Of a stretch of DNA of 64,000 bases, positions 1-7,631 are shown piece by piece. Each line of letters starts with the position of its first letter. Position 1 is the stretch's first letter. The notes under the pieces were generated by a model. The model did not search any database. It was given only the letters and a program-made list of their open reading frames with translations, and was not told where the DNA came from. The stretch spans positions 62,001-126,000 of the forward strand of contig JBIIHQ010000003.1 of NCBI GenBank assembly GCA_044235645.1, given 5' to 3'. This stretch comes from OMIW01 sp044235645 (GTDB lineage: Bacteria > Bdellovibrionota_C > UBA2361 > OMIW01). Both the position numbers and the translations under genes were made by a program.

Positions 1-471
1 ATCGCGATCCGGCGGGGAGAAAGTGGCAGCCCGCTCCATTGTTCGTCGATAATCGAGCTCAGGTAGGGCGAGAACTTCAGCAAGCGTAAAGGGATGGAGC
101 CGATAATGAAAGTACCGTCCCTGCAGAGAGTCTCCCCCTCGAGCGTATTGGTCGAGCCGAGCGCTGCCGGTGACGAGGATTTTATGCTCTGCATGGTGAA
201 GGTCATACACTCCCTTCAACCAATTTCTCCATGAACGGAATTTATGCAATTCATCAAATACCCAATACTCCCGTGAGAGGTCGAGTTTATACCCTTTGAG
301 GTTTTGGCGGTGTGTAGCAACGTCCCAGTTGTAGTACCCCATCGTCGAGGTTGGATCGCCGATCGACTTGGCAAGAGTAGTCTTTCCACATTGCCGGGGA
401 CCAGAGAGCAGAACCATCTTTCCCCGACCGAGGTCGGCAAGAATGTGGGGGTAAATTGAACGGTAAGACAT
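1..471 (-). CDS. DUF4143-type AAA ATPase, C-terminus cut by window edge
   Basis: The reverse strand is open from an ATG at 471 to the window edge, giving 157 residues. It starts MSYRSIYPHILADLGRGKMV and carries a Walker A loop GPRQCGKTT at about residues 25-33, a Walker B-like strand ending WVFDELHK, and a sensor-type segment ILVTGSARLDQYARGG. This is the N-terminal AAA half of the DUF4143 ATPase family; the winged-helix and PD-(D/E)XK-like C-terminal half should lie left of the window. Members are widespread accessory ATPases of mostly unknown role. It is one of three such genes within 6.4 kb. The family call is firm; completeness cannot be judged. Confidence 0.85.
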   Translation of the reverse strand, partial: MSYRSIYPHILADLGRGKMVLLSGPRQCGKTTLAKSIGDPTSTMGYYNWDVATHRQNLKGYKLDLSREYWVFDELHKFRSWRNWLKGVYDLHHAEHKILVTGSARLDQYARGGDSLQGRYFHYRLHPFTLAEVLALPELDYRRTMERAATFSPPDRD

Positions 472-565
472 AGAGTAAATTTAATACCTGTCTAACAAAA
501 AGTAAAGTAGTTTTAACAGGTATTCAATTTTTTGCCTTAAGAGGAGAGGTAGCCCCCACCTCTCT

Positions 566-592
566 GCCTCTGAGGTATCGAGGTCCTAGCCA
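566..592 (+). repeat. Dispersed hairpin repeat, copy 1
   Basis: Copy of the short repeat with core GCCTCTGAGGTATCGAGG followed by TCCTAGCCA. CCTC and GAGG can pair around the central segment. Directly upstream, 544-564 is a perfect 7-bp hairpin (GAGAGGT, 7-nt loop, ACCTCTC). It lies between the left ATPase and the HD-like gene. Confidence 0.6.
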
Positions 593-749
593 AGATTCGG
601 CGAGCCAATCGGTTACCAGAGTATATGCAGTAGATTTTGACGGCACCGCTGGTAGAACAATTTTAGTGGCTTGGTGCGGTAGCCCTGTGCCCGAGGTGGT
701 TTGATTTATCATCACCGATTGTTATACTAGGCCTAATTGAAGGTTAATT

Positions 750-1355
750 ATGAGAAGCATCTCACTTACTCTCGACTATCTTGGCATCGATGCGCTCCTG
801 GGGCTTATTGATGAGCCCCATCGGGCAGTCTGTCGAGCGATTCTCGCCGAAAATCGGCAGCTCTTCGAGCAAGCTCGCGGTTCGACCCACAATCACCAAA
901 CGTGGATTGGTGGCTACCTGGATCATGTCACCGATGGCATGAACTACGCCCGTCACCTCTTCGAGTTCGATCAAGCATTCGGGCGGCCACTTCCCTTTTC
1001 GCTTTCGGACGCCCTGCTGGTGTTCTTTCTTCACGATCTTGAAAAGCCGTGGAGAATACTCGTGGACGCGGAGGGTCGCGCGTCGAATCGCGAGGGGCTG
1101 ACGACAAAAGCCCAGTTTAAAAAGTTCCGTGAGCAAAAGCTCGCAGAATACGGACTGCGCTTAACCCCGGAGCAGGCCAACGGCTTGACCTACGTCGAGG
1201 GCGAGCACAATGACTATAGCAGTGAGCGTCGTGTCATGAACGAACTGGCAGCCTTCTGCCACAAAGTCGATGTCTGGTGCGCGCGCGGATGGTATGACTA
1301 TCCGAAACCCGGGGGTGACGAGTGGATGGGAGCCGGGAGGTTTCGAACCTCCTGA
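750..1355 (+). CDS. HD-domain-like hypothetical protein with tRNA-derived 3' end
   Basis: A 201-residue protein; the start at 750 has a good Shine-Dalgarno (AAGG, 7 nt upstream). Helical spacing and residues resemble the HD metal-dependent phosphohydrolase fold: GGYLDHVTDG (His59), then FFLHDLEKPW (His95-Asp96), then EGEHNDYS (His153, Asp155). No closer family was recognised, so substrate and role are unknown. The last dozen codons run into a tRNA T-arm/acceptor-like sequence on the other strand (1329-1352), so the native C-terminus may have been replaced when two sequences were joined. A strong hairpin follows at 1371-1399. HD assignment is inference from the motif pattern. Confidence 0.6.
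   Translation: MRSISLTLDYLGIDALLGLIDEPHRAVCRAILAENRQLFEQARGSTHNHQTWIGGYLDHVTDGMNYARHLFEFDQAFGRPLPFSLSDALLVFFLHDLEKPWRILVDAEGRASNREGLTTKAQFKKFREQKLAEYGLRLTPEQANGLTYVEGEHNDYSSERRVMNELAAFCHKVDVWCARGWYDYPKPGGDEWMGAGRFRTS
1329..1352 (-). tRNA. tRNA 3' fragment (T-arm plus acceptor strand), not a full gene
   Basis: On the minus strand a 5-bp T-stem GGAGG / CCTCC encloses the loop TTCGAAA and is followed at once by CGGCTCC, the expected 7 nt of an acceptor 3' strand. No matching 5' acceptor GGAGCCG, D-arm or anticodon arm was found nearby, so this is a fragment or mimic. Such fragments are typical remnants of integration into a tRNA gene. It overlaps the 3' end of the HD-like gene. Confidence 0.4.
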
Positions 1356-1370
1356 CGCATCGTCGCGGCC

Positions 1371-1399
1371 AAGAGCCCATGGGGTACCATTGGGCTCTT
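1371..1399 (+). terminator. Hairpin, probable terminator after the HD-like gene
   Basis: Perfect 9-bp inverted repeat AAGAGCCCA / TGGGCTCTT with an 11-nt loop, followed by TTAT. It lies 16 nt after the HD-like stop codon. The T-run is short, so termination is likely but not certain. Confidence 0.5.
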
Positions 1400-1547
1400 T
1401 ATCGAGAACTGGTTTAATTACACGGGCAGAAAAGGGAAATCTGTTTCTGCCCTCTCTCATATCAAATCCCCGATACCCACTGTTACCCAAGCTACAGCGG
1501 TTCAACGCTTAAGATTCGCGCCTCATAAAACCCTGGTCCTCTGTACA

Positions 1548-1574
1548 CCTCTGAGGTATAGAGGTCCTAGGCCA
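1548..1574 (+). repeat. Dispersed hairpin repeat, copy 2
   Basis: Same repeat as at 566-592, with CCTCTGAGGTATAGAGGTCC followed by TAGGCCA. Here TATCGAGG is TATAGAGG and the flanks pair as ACCTCT / AGAGGT, so the hairpin is kept despite the base change. It lies between the HD-like gene and the LytTR gene. Confidence 0.6.
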
Positions 1575-1627
1575 CCGGTAAATTTTGTCATGCAGCTTTC
1601 GGGCTGAGGGTATCACTACGTCTATCT

Positions 1628-1655
1628 GCCTCTATTCCTCAGAGACATCGAGGTC
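1628..1655 (+). repeat. Dispersed hairpin repeat, copy 3 (divergent)
   Basis: Sequence GCCTCTATTCCTCAGAG followed by ACATCGAGGTC. It shares both ends with copies 1 and 2, while the centre is inverted or diverged. It lies about 40 nt beyond the stop codon of the LytTR gene. Together with copy 2 it fills most of the 340-base gap 1356-1697, where no gene was seen. Confidence 0.45.
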
Positions 1656-1697
1656 GGGGCATAGCAGGGTGGGGCGAATGTGTTGCCTGAAATTTCA

Positions 1698-2555
1698 TCA
1701 AATTTCAGAGGCGAGCAAATCTCTCACCTCTGAGTACTTTCTTCGACTGACCGGTAGACTCTTGCCGTTCGACAGGATACATACCGCGTTGCCATTCCTC
1801 TTCACAAGCTTCTTAATATGCTCCCGAGCGACCCAATGCGATCTATGAACTTGTATCCCAAAATTGGAAGGAAGCTCCTCGATGGCATCCCTCAGATTAT
1901 ATAGAAACATGACTTCAGCGTCCGTTGTAGTCACCCGGAGATAATGAAGCTCTGAACTCAGAGAAATCAAGCTACCCGATGCTCGGCTACGTAGCTCCTG
2001 AAAAAAACCGCTCAATTCTTTCGGCTCGCTCGAAGAGAGCCCCTGCTGGTCTCCCTCCTGTTCAGGAGCCAGCAGAGATTCTCTTCTGGAAAAATCTAAC
2101 TGAAGAACCCAAGGGGCATTGAGACCTAGCCAGGTAATGACAACGGGTAGAACCACTCCTGCAGCTTCGTCAAGCAAACCAAAAAAAATACCAGCTGATG
2201 AGGCATCATCAGGAATCGCAAAAAGCAGATCAAGAAGGTAACCAATCGGTACAAACAGAAGAGCTCCGACAATGCCAGATAGTGCGGTTTGTATCCAGGT
2301 GGATCGCGGAGTTCGGGGCTTGATGTAGAGGGAGGCAAACCGCTGGGTAGCAATCAAGAGGGGTATGAGGATGGATATCTGAATCGTCCAGAAAATCAGC
2401 CCTTTCCAAAATCCGATTCCCGCAGCGCCTGCAGGTTCCATCCATGCAAAGACTACGATGAGCACTAGTGAGCTAAAGAGGAAATACCGCGCGACTGATA
2501 CAGCAGGGGCATCAAACAGGTGTTTTGTTTCTTTCGTCATTGTGTTCATTCTCAT
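1698..2555 (-). CDS. Membrane-anchored LytTR-family transcription regulator
   Basis: A 285-residue protein with four predicted membrane segments in its N-terminal 155 residues (for example YFLFSSLVLIVVFAW and FWTIQISILIPLLIA), a polar linker, and a C-terminal LytTR DNA-binding domain from about residue 190. The LytTR part shows the typical strands ELHYLRV, VMFLYNLRDAIEEL, VHRSHWVAREHI and LPVSRRKYSEV. LytTR proteins bind pairs of 9-bp direct repeats. It is transcribed away from an outer-membrane protein gene, and the shared intergenic region holds a perfect 9-bp direct repeat at 2585-2613. It probably controls itself and/or the OMP. There is no receiver domain; input is likely through the membrane part. 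Confidence 0.85.
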   Translation of the reverse strand: MRMNTMTKETKHLFDAPAVSVARYFLFSSLVLIVVFAWMEPAGAAGIGFWKGLIFWTIQISILIPLLIATQRFASLYIKPRTPRSTWIQTALSGIVGALLFVPIGYLLDLLFAIPDDASSAGIFFGLLDEAAGVVLPVVITWLGLNAPWVLQLDFSRRESLLAPEQEGDQQGLSSSEPKELSGFFQELRSRASGSLISLSSELHYLRVTTTDAEVMFLYNLRDAIEELPSNFGIQVHRSHWVAREHIKKLVKRNGNAVCILSNGKSLPVSRRKYSEVRDLLASEI

Positions 2556-2584
2556 CGGTTACCACCTAGGCATCTTCTTTACCA

Positions 2585-2613
2585 TTCGTGCATAAAGCGT
2601 GCTGTTCGTGCAT
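2585..2613. promoter_or_regulatory. 9-bp direct repeat, candidate LytTR operator
   Basis: TTCGTGCAT occurs at 2585-2593 and again at 2605-2613, a 20-bp period. Two 9-bp direct repeats on one helix face are the usual form of a LytTR binding site, normally with a spacing of about 12 bp. It lies between the LytTR gene start (2555) and the OMP start (2704). Confidence 0.5.
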
Positions 2614-2703
2614 CTCCCGGTTGTTGCTTGTATGAAGTCTGTGTAAGGTCCGGTTTAATTCGGCTTGAACTACCTTTATTACGAGGAGGTAAAACGGTAA
2701 TCT

Positions 2704-3387
2704 ATGAGAATAAAACGTACCTTGCAAAAGATAAAGAAATTACATTGCTCAGTCGCTCTGTTAGGCATGGTGCTGTTGATAACGGATGCATCTGCAGACA
2801 GCGTTAATTACGAGGGGCCGTATGCGAGGCTCTTAGGGGGGCTGAATCTTATTCCAGATTCTGACTTTGACGGGAGCAGTCCAGAATCATTCCCATCCGG
2901 CGAGGTAAGTTTAGCCACAGGGACAATAGTCGGCCTCGGTGGCGGATATCGTTTTAACAAAAATGTGGCTGCAGAGCTTGAATATACGTATCGCAGTAAT
3001 GAAATCGATAGCGTTAAGGGAGCAGGAGGAGCGAATATAGCTGATGGAGGAGATTTGGCATCAGTGGCGATAATGGCCAATGGCCTCTATCACTTCGACT
3101 TTGCCGAGACTTGGACGCCCTATATCGGTTTTGGTTTAGGAGTTCTTCAAGAGATAGACTCCGACGTTCAACTTACGGCTCTTGACTCTCAAACAGATTT
3201 GGAAGACCAAGTCTTTGGTTGGCAAGCGATAGCTGGGGCTGAGGTCCCTATCGACAGCCGTTGGCGGATGTACGGGGAGGGACGGTTCATGTCCGCTCCT
3301 TCCTCGAACCTGAGCAACATCAATGGCTCGTACAGTGTGGACTATAATAATGCGTCGCTCATTTTCGGGATTGGATATCAGTTTTAG
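2704..3387 (+). CDS. Outer-membrane beta-barrel protein (OMP_b-brl / OmpA-like)
   Basis: A 227-residue protein with a basic N-terminus and hydrophobic signal peptide probably cleaved after TDASA (about residue 31). The mature part alternates polar and nonpolar residues, has features such as YARLLGGLN and YGEGRFMSA, and ends GIGYQF with the C-terminal Phe used by the BAM machinery. It fits a small eight-stranded barrel of the OmpA transmembrane / OMP_b-brl type without a periplasmic peptidoglycan domain. GAGGAGG lies about 13 nt before the ATG, a long spacing. It is divergent from the LytTR regulator and is its most likely target. Role as porin, adhesin or structural protein is unknown. Confidence 0.8.
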   Translation: MRIKRTLQKIKKLHCSVALLGMVLLITDASADSVNYEGPYARLLGGLNLIPDSDFDGSSPESFPSGEVSLATGTIVGLGGGYRFNKNVAAELEYTYRSNEIDSVKGAGGANIADGGDLASVAIMANGLYHFDFAETWTPYIGFGLGVLQEIDSDVQLTALDSQTDLEDQVFGWQAIAGAEVPIDSRWRMYGEGRFMSAPSSNLSNINGSYSVDYNNASLIFGIGYQF

Positions 3388-3432
3388 GGAGTTAACCCTG
3401 TCCCGAAAATTTCAACGATAGGGAAGTTCGGG

Positions 3433-3490
3433 TTTTCCACAGGCGGCGTCAGCTGGGTTGAGTAGAGCTCTGCAAACCGCCTGTGGGAAA
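3433..3490 (+). terminator. Long inverted repeat after the OMP gene
   Basis: TTTTCCACAGGCGG (3433-3446) and CCGCCTGTGGGAAA (3477-3490) pair over about 13 bp with one bulge around a 30-nt loop. It starts 46 nt after the OMP stop. It could be a terminator or an element end. No gene was seen in the 3388-3853 gap. Confidence 0.4.
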
Positions 3491-3737
3491 CTCTATATCC
3501 CACGCAAAGCTGATTTTATCGCGAGTGTTGAATACAGGGGGCCTATCGTCAAATCGAGCATTGCGCTTACTCTGGATCTTCGACCATTAATCGGTGAACT
3601 TAAGTTACCGGTGAACGCAAGACGGAACCTGCGGCTCCTTGTTCATCTCTCAAACGTTTCGGTTTCCCCGATGGAGTGTAAGAAGGAGGAAAGGATATCC
3701 ATCCCAATCTGCTCAAACTGTCTGAACCTACCTCTAT

Positions 3738-3760
3738 GCCTCTGAGGAATAGAGATCCTA
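3738..3760 (+). repeat. Dispersed hairpin repeat, copy 4
   Basis: GCCTCTGAGGAATAGAG followed by ATCCTA. With the preceding CTCTAT it forms a CTCTAT / ATAGAG stem around the conserved core. It lies about 95 nt upstream of the DUF4143 ATPase at 3854. Confidence 0.55.
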
Positions 3761-3853
3761 CGAATTACTATCTATCTGTAATTACTGTCTATACCGGCAC
3801 TCGTCACCAATCTACCTTGACAGGGCATATTTGCACAGATATTCTGCCCTTGT

Positions 3854-5128
3854 ATGACACATTTTCACAGAGTTATTCAAATACCTGATCTTACCACACA
3901 AAATGCTCAGGCGCGGGCCGTCTTCTTGTGGGGGCCGCGGAAGGTGGGTAAAAGTAGCTGGATTCGCCGACACCTGCCACAAGCAATTTATATTGATCTT
4001 CTCAAAAGTGACCTTCTTGCTGAGTACAGCGCGCGGCCGTCGTTGTTGCGGGAGAGATATCGAACCCAGTTGCTGAATCAACAAGCACAAACGGGCTGCT
4101 CAGAGCATGATGTGTTTGCGCCGATCGTTATCGACGAGATACAAAAGTGCCCGGGGCTGCTCGATGAGGTGCACTGGTTGCTCGAGAATACGCCACGCCG
4201 ATTTCTCATAACGGGTTCGAGTCCCCGAAAGTTGCGGCGCAATCATGCGAATCTGCTCGGAGGGAGAGCATGGCGACGTGAGATGCGTCCTCTGACGAGT
4301 GTTGAGATCGGGCTCCCTGTTGCAGTCGATGGTGGTGCATATTTGGGGATGGAATCGGGTGACAGAGAGGAGCGATTTGATCTCGAACGTGCGATCATAA
4401 GGGGGCTTATTCCATCCCACTACCTCTCGGATGAGTGGCGTGAGGAGCTTCGGGGGTATGTCGCTGATTATTTGATTGAAGAGATCGTGCATGAGGGAGC
4501 GGTCCGCAGCTTACCCGATTTTAGTGATTTTTTGCGGGTCGCTGCCATTACCAATGCAGAGCTAATCAACTATACCAATGTCGCCCGTGAAGTTGGGGTT
4601 TCAGCGAAGGTGGTGCGGAGCTATTTCCAGATTCTTGAAGATACCTTACTTGGTTTCCGCTTAGCGCCGTGGTCAAGGAGTAAAAAACGGCGATTGGTTG
4701 AGACCGAAAAGTTTTATCTTTTTGATGTAGGCGTATCAAATTTTCTTGCGCGTCGTATTCCCGCAGCGGGTACCCCCGAATTTGGCAAAAGCTTTGAGCA
4801 TCTGATCTTAATGGAGCTTTTAGCCTACCGAGCGTACCGCTCGCCCGAATTGGAGATTCGATTCTGGAGAACCTCTAATCAGCAGGAGGTCGATTTTATC
4901 CTGAATGACAAAGAGGTTGCGATCGAGATTAAATCGAGCCGCCGAACGGAGCTCACCGACATAAAGCATCTCACCTCACTTACCGAGGATGGCCCGATTC
5001 GGCATCGCATTATTGTCTCTTGCGATAGAGAACCAAAAACTCTCGAGGACCGCTTCGGCAGTATCTCCGTGCTTCCCTGGCAGGTGTTTCTTGCTCGGTT
5101 GTGGCAGGGAGACATAGTGGCAGGGTGA
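3854..5128 (+). CDS. DUF4143-type AAA ATPase with PD-(D/E)XK-like C-terminus
   Basis: A complete 424-residue member. Walker A is GPRKVGKSS (residues 27-35), Walker B IVIDEIQK (91-98), and the sensor strand RFLITGSSPRKLRR follows. A winged-helix segment around INYTNVAREVGVSAKVVRSY comes next, then the DUF4143 nuclease-fold region with FEHLILMELLAY and EVDFILNDKEVAIEIKSS, which keeps the acidic and Lys residues of a PD-(D/E)XK core. The cellular role of the family is unknown. It converges with the related ATPase at 5205-6389 with a 76-base gap. The two proteins are clearly diverged, so this is not a recent tandem duplication. Confidence 0.9.
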   Translation: MTHFHRVIQIPDLTTQNAQARAVFLWGPRKVGKSSWIRRHLPQAIYIDLLKSDLLAEYSARPSLLRERYRTQLLNQQAQTGCSEHDVFAPIVIDEIQKCPGLLDEVHWLLENTPRRFLITGSSPRKLRRNHANLLGGRAWRREMRPLTSVEIGLPVAVDGGAYLGMESGDREERFDLERAIIRGLIPSHYLSDEWREELRGYVADYLIEEIVHEGAVRSLPDFSDFLRVAAITNAELINYTNVAREVGVSAKVVRSYFQILEDTLLGFRLAPWSRSKKRRLVETEKFYLFDVGVSNFLARRIPAAGTPEFGKSFEHLILMELLAYRAYRSPELEIRFWRTSNQQEVDFILNDKEVAIEIKSSRRTELTDIKHLTSLTEDGPIRHRIIVSCDREPKTLEDRFGSISVLPWQVFLARLWQGDIVAG

Positions 5129-5204
5129 AACAGGAACTATGAGAGAACCTACCGTTTAATGTCATTTAATTTGAGGCAATCACAAGGATAAGCCATCCAA
5201 GCAG

Positions 5205-6389
5205 CTACGCCTCACACAACTCGTGCAACACCTCCCCCACCCCCTCCAGCCACGGCACCACCATCACATCTCCCTCACGATAGCGGGTATCTCCGCCATA
5301 CAAACAGTAACACTTTGCCCCTCGGAATTGGGGGCCAAGTGTCCTGATATGGCGCAGATCCTCACTATCAATCCTGCTTCCCGATTTTATCTCAATTAAC
5401 GCCTCAACCCGTCCGGCGCGCTCGAGAACCAGATCGATCTCGGCGCCACCTTCGGTCGCAAAAAATGATGGCACCACAGACAACTCGCTGTATGCAATGC
5501 GGCGGAGAATCTCGGCGATCACCAACTGCTCAAAGAGGACGCCATACTCGAACGAACCGTGGTGGAGACCAAAATCGATACTGCCATCGAGAGCTCGCTT
5601 GACACCGTTGTCAAAGAGATAAAATTTCGGTGTTTTCCTTAACTTTTGGCGTTCCGAACCAGCATAGGCGTGAAGAAAAAAACCTACTAAGGTGTCTTCA
5701 AGGATCGCATAATACGAACGCACCGTGCTGTGGTCGACGCCGACATCCCGCGCGATCTTGGTGTAGTTAACAGGCTGCCCGTGGGATTGCGCTGCGACCT
5801 GAAGAAAACGGCGAAATGGTTCAATCTTGCGGACAAGCTGCTCCCCCCAAACTTCCTCCTTCAGGTAGGTATTCGCATACGCGACAAGGCTTCGCCGTTT
5901 TTCAATAGGTTCAGCCAACGTCACAACTCGCGGCAACGTGCCAAACAGAAGTGCTTGGTGCAGGTCGAAGTGGCTCCCGAGCTCCTCGGCCAACAAGGGG
6001 TATAAATTAAAAACAACTGCCCGCCCAGCGAGCAAATTCGCGCCACCCAATTTCAGCTTCCGAGCGCTCGAACCGGTGAGGACAAACTTCAAAGAGGATT
6101 CCTCAATTTTTCGATGGACCACATCGAGCAGTAGCGGAACTTTTTGAATCTCGTCGATGATGACGACCGTGGTCTCAGGATGCAGCGCCGAGAGCTCTTT
6201 ATAGAGCGCTTCAGGATTCAGCTGATACTTCGCCTCAAGATCCAAATTCAGGAGATCAAGATAGAGTACCTCCCGCCCCGCCTCCGAGACCGAAAAATGG
6301 CTTTTAACCAAACTCGTCTTACCGGTCCCACGAGCCCCGAACAGGAAAAAACTCTGCTTTGTTGAAAGGTTAATCAAACGCTTGAGCAT
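5205..6389 (-). CDS. DUF4143-type AAA ATPase
   Basis: A complete 394-residue family member. Walker A is GARGTGKTS (residues 18-26), Walker B VVIIDEIQ (75-82), and the sensor KFVLTGSSARKLK. The winged-helix part contains VNYTKIARDVGVDHSTVRSY, and the C-terminal PD-(D/E)XK-like region has FEQLVIAEILRR, AEIDLVLERAG and ALIEIKSG. It has all domains expected of the family and looks functional. It converges with the copy at 3854-5128 on the other strand. Function is unknown; such genes are often accessory and laterally spread. Confidence 0.9.
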   Translation of the reverse strand: MLKRLINLSTKQSFFLFGARGTGKTSLVKSHFSVSEAGREVLYLDLLNLDLEAKYQLNPEALYKELSALHPETTVVIIDEIQKVPLLLDVVHRKIEESSLKFVLTGSSARKLKLGGANLLAGRAVVFNLYPLLAEELGSHFDLHQALLFGTLPRVVTLAEPIEKRRSLVAYANTYLKEEVWGEQLVRKIEPFRRFLQVAAQSHGQPVNYTKIARDVGVDHSTVRSYYAILEDTLVGFFLHAYAGSERQKLRKTPKFYLFDNGVKRALDGSIDFGLHHGSFEYGVLFEQLVIAEILRRIAYSELSVVPSFFATEGGAEIDLVLERAGRVEALIEIKSGSRIDSEDLRHIRTLGPQFRGAKCYCLYGGDTRYREGDVMVVPWLEGVGEVLHELCEA

Positions 6390-6593
6390 ACCCCCAATTT
6401 TCCCCCGAAATCGAGGGTGTTGTCAAAGGGAGATTTGGGCGGGGGTTGAGATTGTACAGGATATCGGAAGTTTGCCGGCATTTTTTTATCCGGGCTAGTC
6501 GCGGCCAAATCGGTTGCCCAAAACGATGTAAAGACCGTTCAAGATAAAATCACTACTAGAGCATGAACTTGCCTCTCATTTGAACCACCTTCA

Positions 6594-6615
6594 GAATTCA
6601 GCCTTTCCTGAATTC
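6594..6615. repeat. Small inverted repeat GAATTCAG / CTGAATTC
   Basis: Perfect 8-bp arms separated by 6 nt in the 6390-6723 gap, 109 bases before the nucleotidyltransferase start. It could be an operator or a weak transcription-stop hairpin. No gene was seen in this gap. Confidence 0.35.
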
Positions 6616-6723
6616 AGCGAGCGAGGTAAACGCAACAACGTTCCGAAAAGTTGATACTCCGAAGCAGGCAAACGTAAAGCCTCAACTCAATATATCGCCC
6701 ATTTTTATAAGAGGTATGCTCTG

Positions 6724-7284
6724 ATGCTTGATACATCAAAAATCCCCCTTACCGGAGCTTCATTCACCTGGTTCATTGCAGGCGGTTGGGCGATTGATCT
6801 CTTTTTAGGAAGGCATACACGTCATCACACAGACCTGGATCTTGGAATTTTTCGTGACGACCAACTCGCTCTCCAAGATTTTCTTTCCGGATGGAGCCTC
6901 TTAAAAATCGTAAATGGTGAGAACGTTCAATGGTGCAGGGGCGAGCAGCTTTCTCTGCCAGTGCATGAGATCCATGCCAATGCTTCCAGCGGCGACACTG
7001 TGGAGATTTTATTGGCTGAAAAGAGCGAGTCGCGCTGGATCTACCGTCGGGACCCGACGATCACATTGCCAATTTCATCCGCTGTGCTGACGATTGAAAA
7101 CGGCATCTGCATATTAGCACCGGAGATCGTTCTGCTGTTCAAGAGTAAGAATCCACGAGAACAGGATCAGGCTGATTTTGAGAATGTCCGTACGCATCTT
7201 TCATTAGGGCAGAAACAGTGGCTCCATGATGCCATCGACCGGACAAATAAGACCCATTCGTGGATGGCAAAACTCACAAGTTAG
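6724..7284 (+). CDS. Aminoglycoside 2''-adenylyltransferase-like nucleotidyltransferase
   Basis: A 186-residue protein of the nucleotidyltransferase superfamily, closest in pattern to the Aminoglyc_resit / LinB-AadB-like group. The signature is AGGWAIDLFLGR followed by HTDLDLGIF (residues 19-42), with the paired acidic residues Asp37 and Asp39 for metal binding. The later APEIVLLFKSK and DQADFENV segments are also typical. Many relatives are uncharacterised housekeeping or drug-modifying enzymes, so resistance should not be assumed. AAGAGG lies about 10 nt before the ATG. It stands alone between the ATPases and the DUF4397 gene, next to a dispersed repeat copy. Confidence 0.75.
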   Translation: MLDTSKIPLTGASFTWFIAGGWAIDLFLGRHTRHHTDLDLGIFRDDQLALQDFLSGWSLLKIVNGENVQWCRGEQLSLPVHEIHANASSGDTVEILLAEKSESRWIYRRDPTITLPISSAVLTIENGICILAPEIVLLFKSKNPREQDQADFENVRTHLSLGQKQWLHDAIDRTNKTHSWMAKLTS

Positions 7285-7298
7285 GCGGAGCCTCTTTT

Positions 7299-7322
7299 GC
7301 TCAGTGGTATCGAGGTCCAGCC
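7299..7322 (+). repeat. Dispersed hairpin repeat, copy 5 (partial)
   Basis: GCTCAGTGGTATCGAGGTCC followed by AGCC matches the right half of the repeat consensus (GGTATCGAGGTCC exactly). It lies 15 nt after the nucleotidyltransferase stop. Confidence 0.4.
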
Positions 7323-7490
7323 TATAAAGACCCAAGGCCCCCTCTCACGCCCCCCGCAAAATCCGCCGAACCCCTCGCACCAAACAGGCCTAAATCGGCA
7401 GATTTATGAAAGTCATCCCCTCTTCTCGGTGGACAGACAGGGGGGTGCTGAGACGCTGATGCCGAGGAGTAGACGTGATGCATCGAAGAT

Positions 7491-7622
7491 TCACGAAGCT
7501 TCGTTGAGAGCCTTTTGGGGATGCTTTGCACTAATAGGTATCGGTTGCGTGTCGTGGAGGATGAAATCGACCTCGATATCATCTGAGGAAACGGGCCGAA
7601 ACTCTTTTTCACCCTCCAGCAC
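7491..7622 (-). pseudogene. Remnant of a DUF4143 ATPase C-terminus
   Basis: A minus-strand frame of 43 codons contains SSDDIEVDFILHDTQPIPIS followed by AK. This matches the DUF4143 nuclease-fold signature (E-V-D-F-I-L, a short turn, then P-I-x-I-x-x-K) seen intact in the two full ATPases nearby. The frame stops soon after, and no N-terminal half is present; the intact DUF4397 gene abuts it. It is most likely a decayed scrap of a fourth family copy. The rest of the 7285-7631 gap holds only repeat copy 5. Confidence 0.4.
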
Positions 7623-7631
7623 CACTTTCAA

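Noticed and set aside
3458..3745. 95-codon plus-strand frame after the OMP gene
   Set aside because: It runs through the inverted repeat and repeat copy 4, has no ribosome site and no protein-like pattern.
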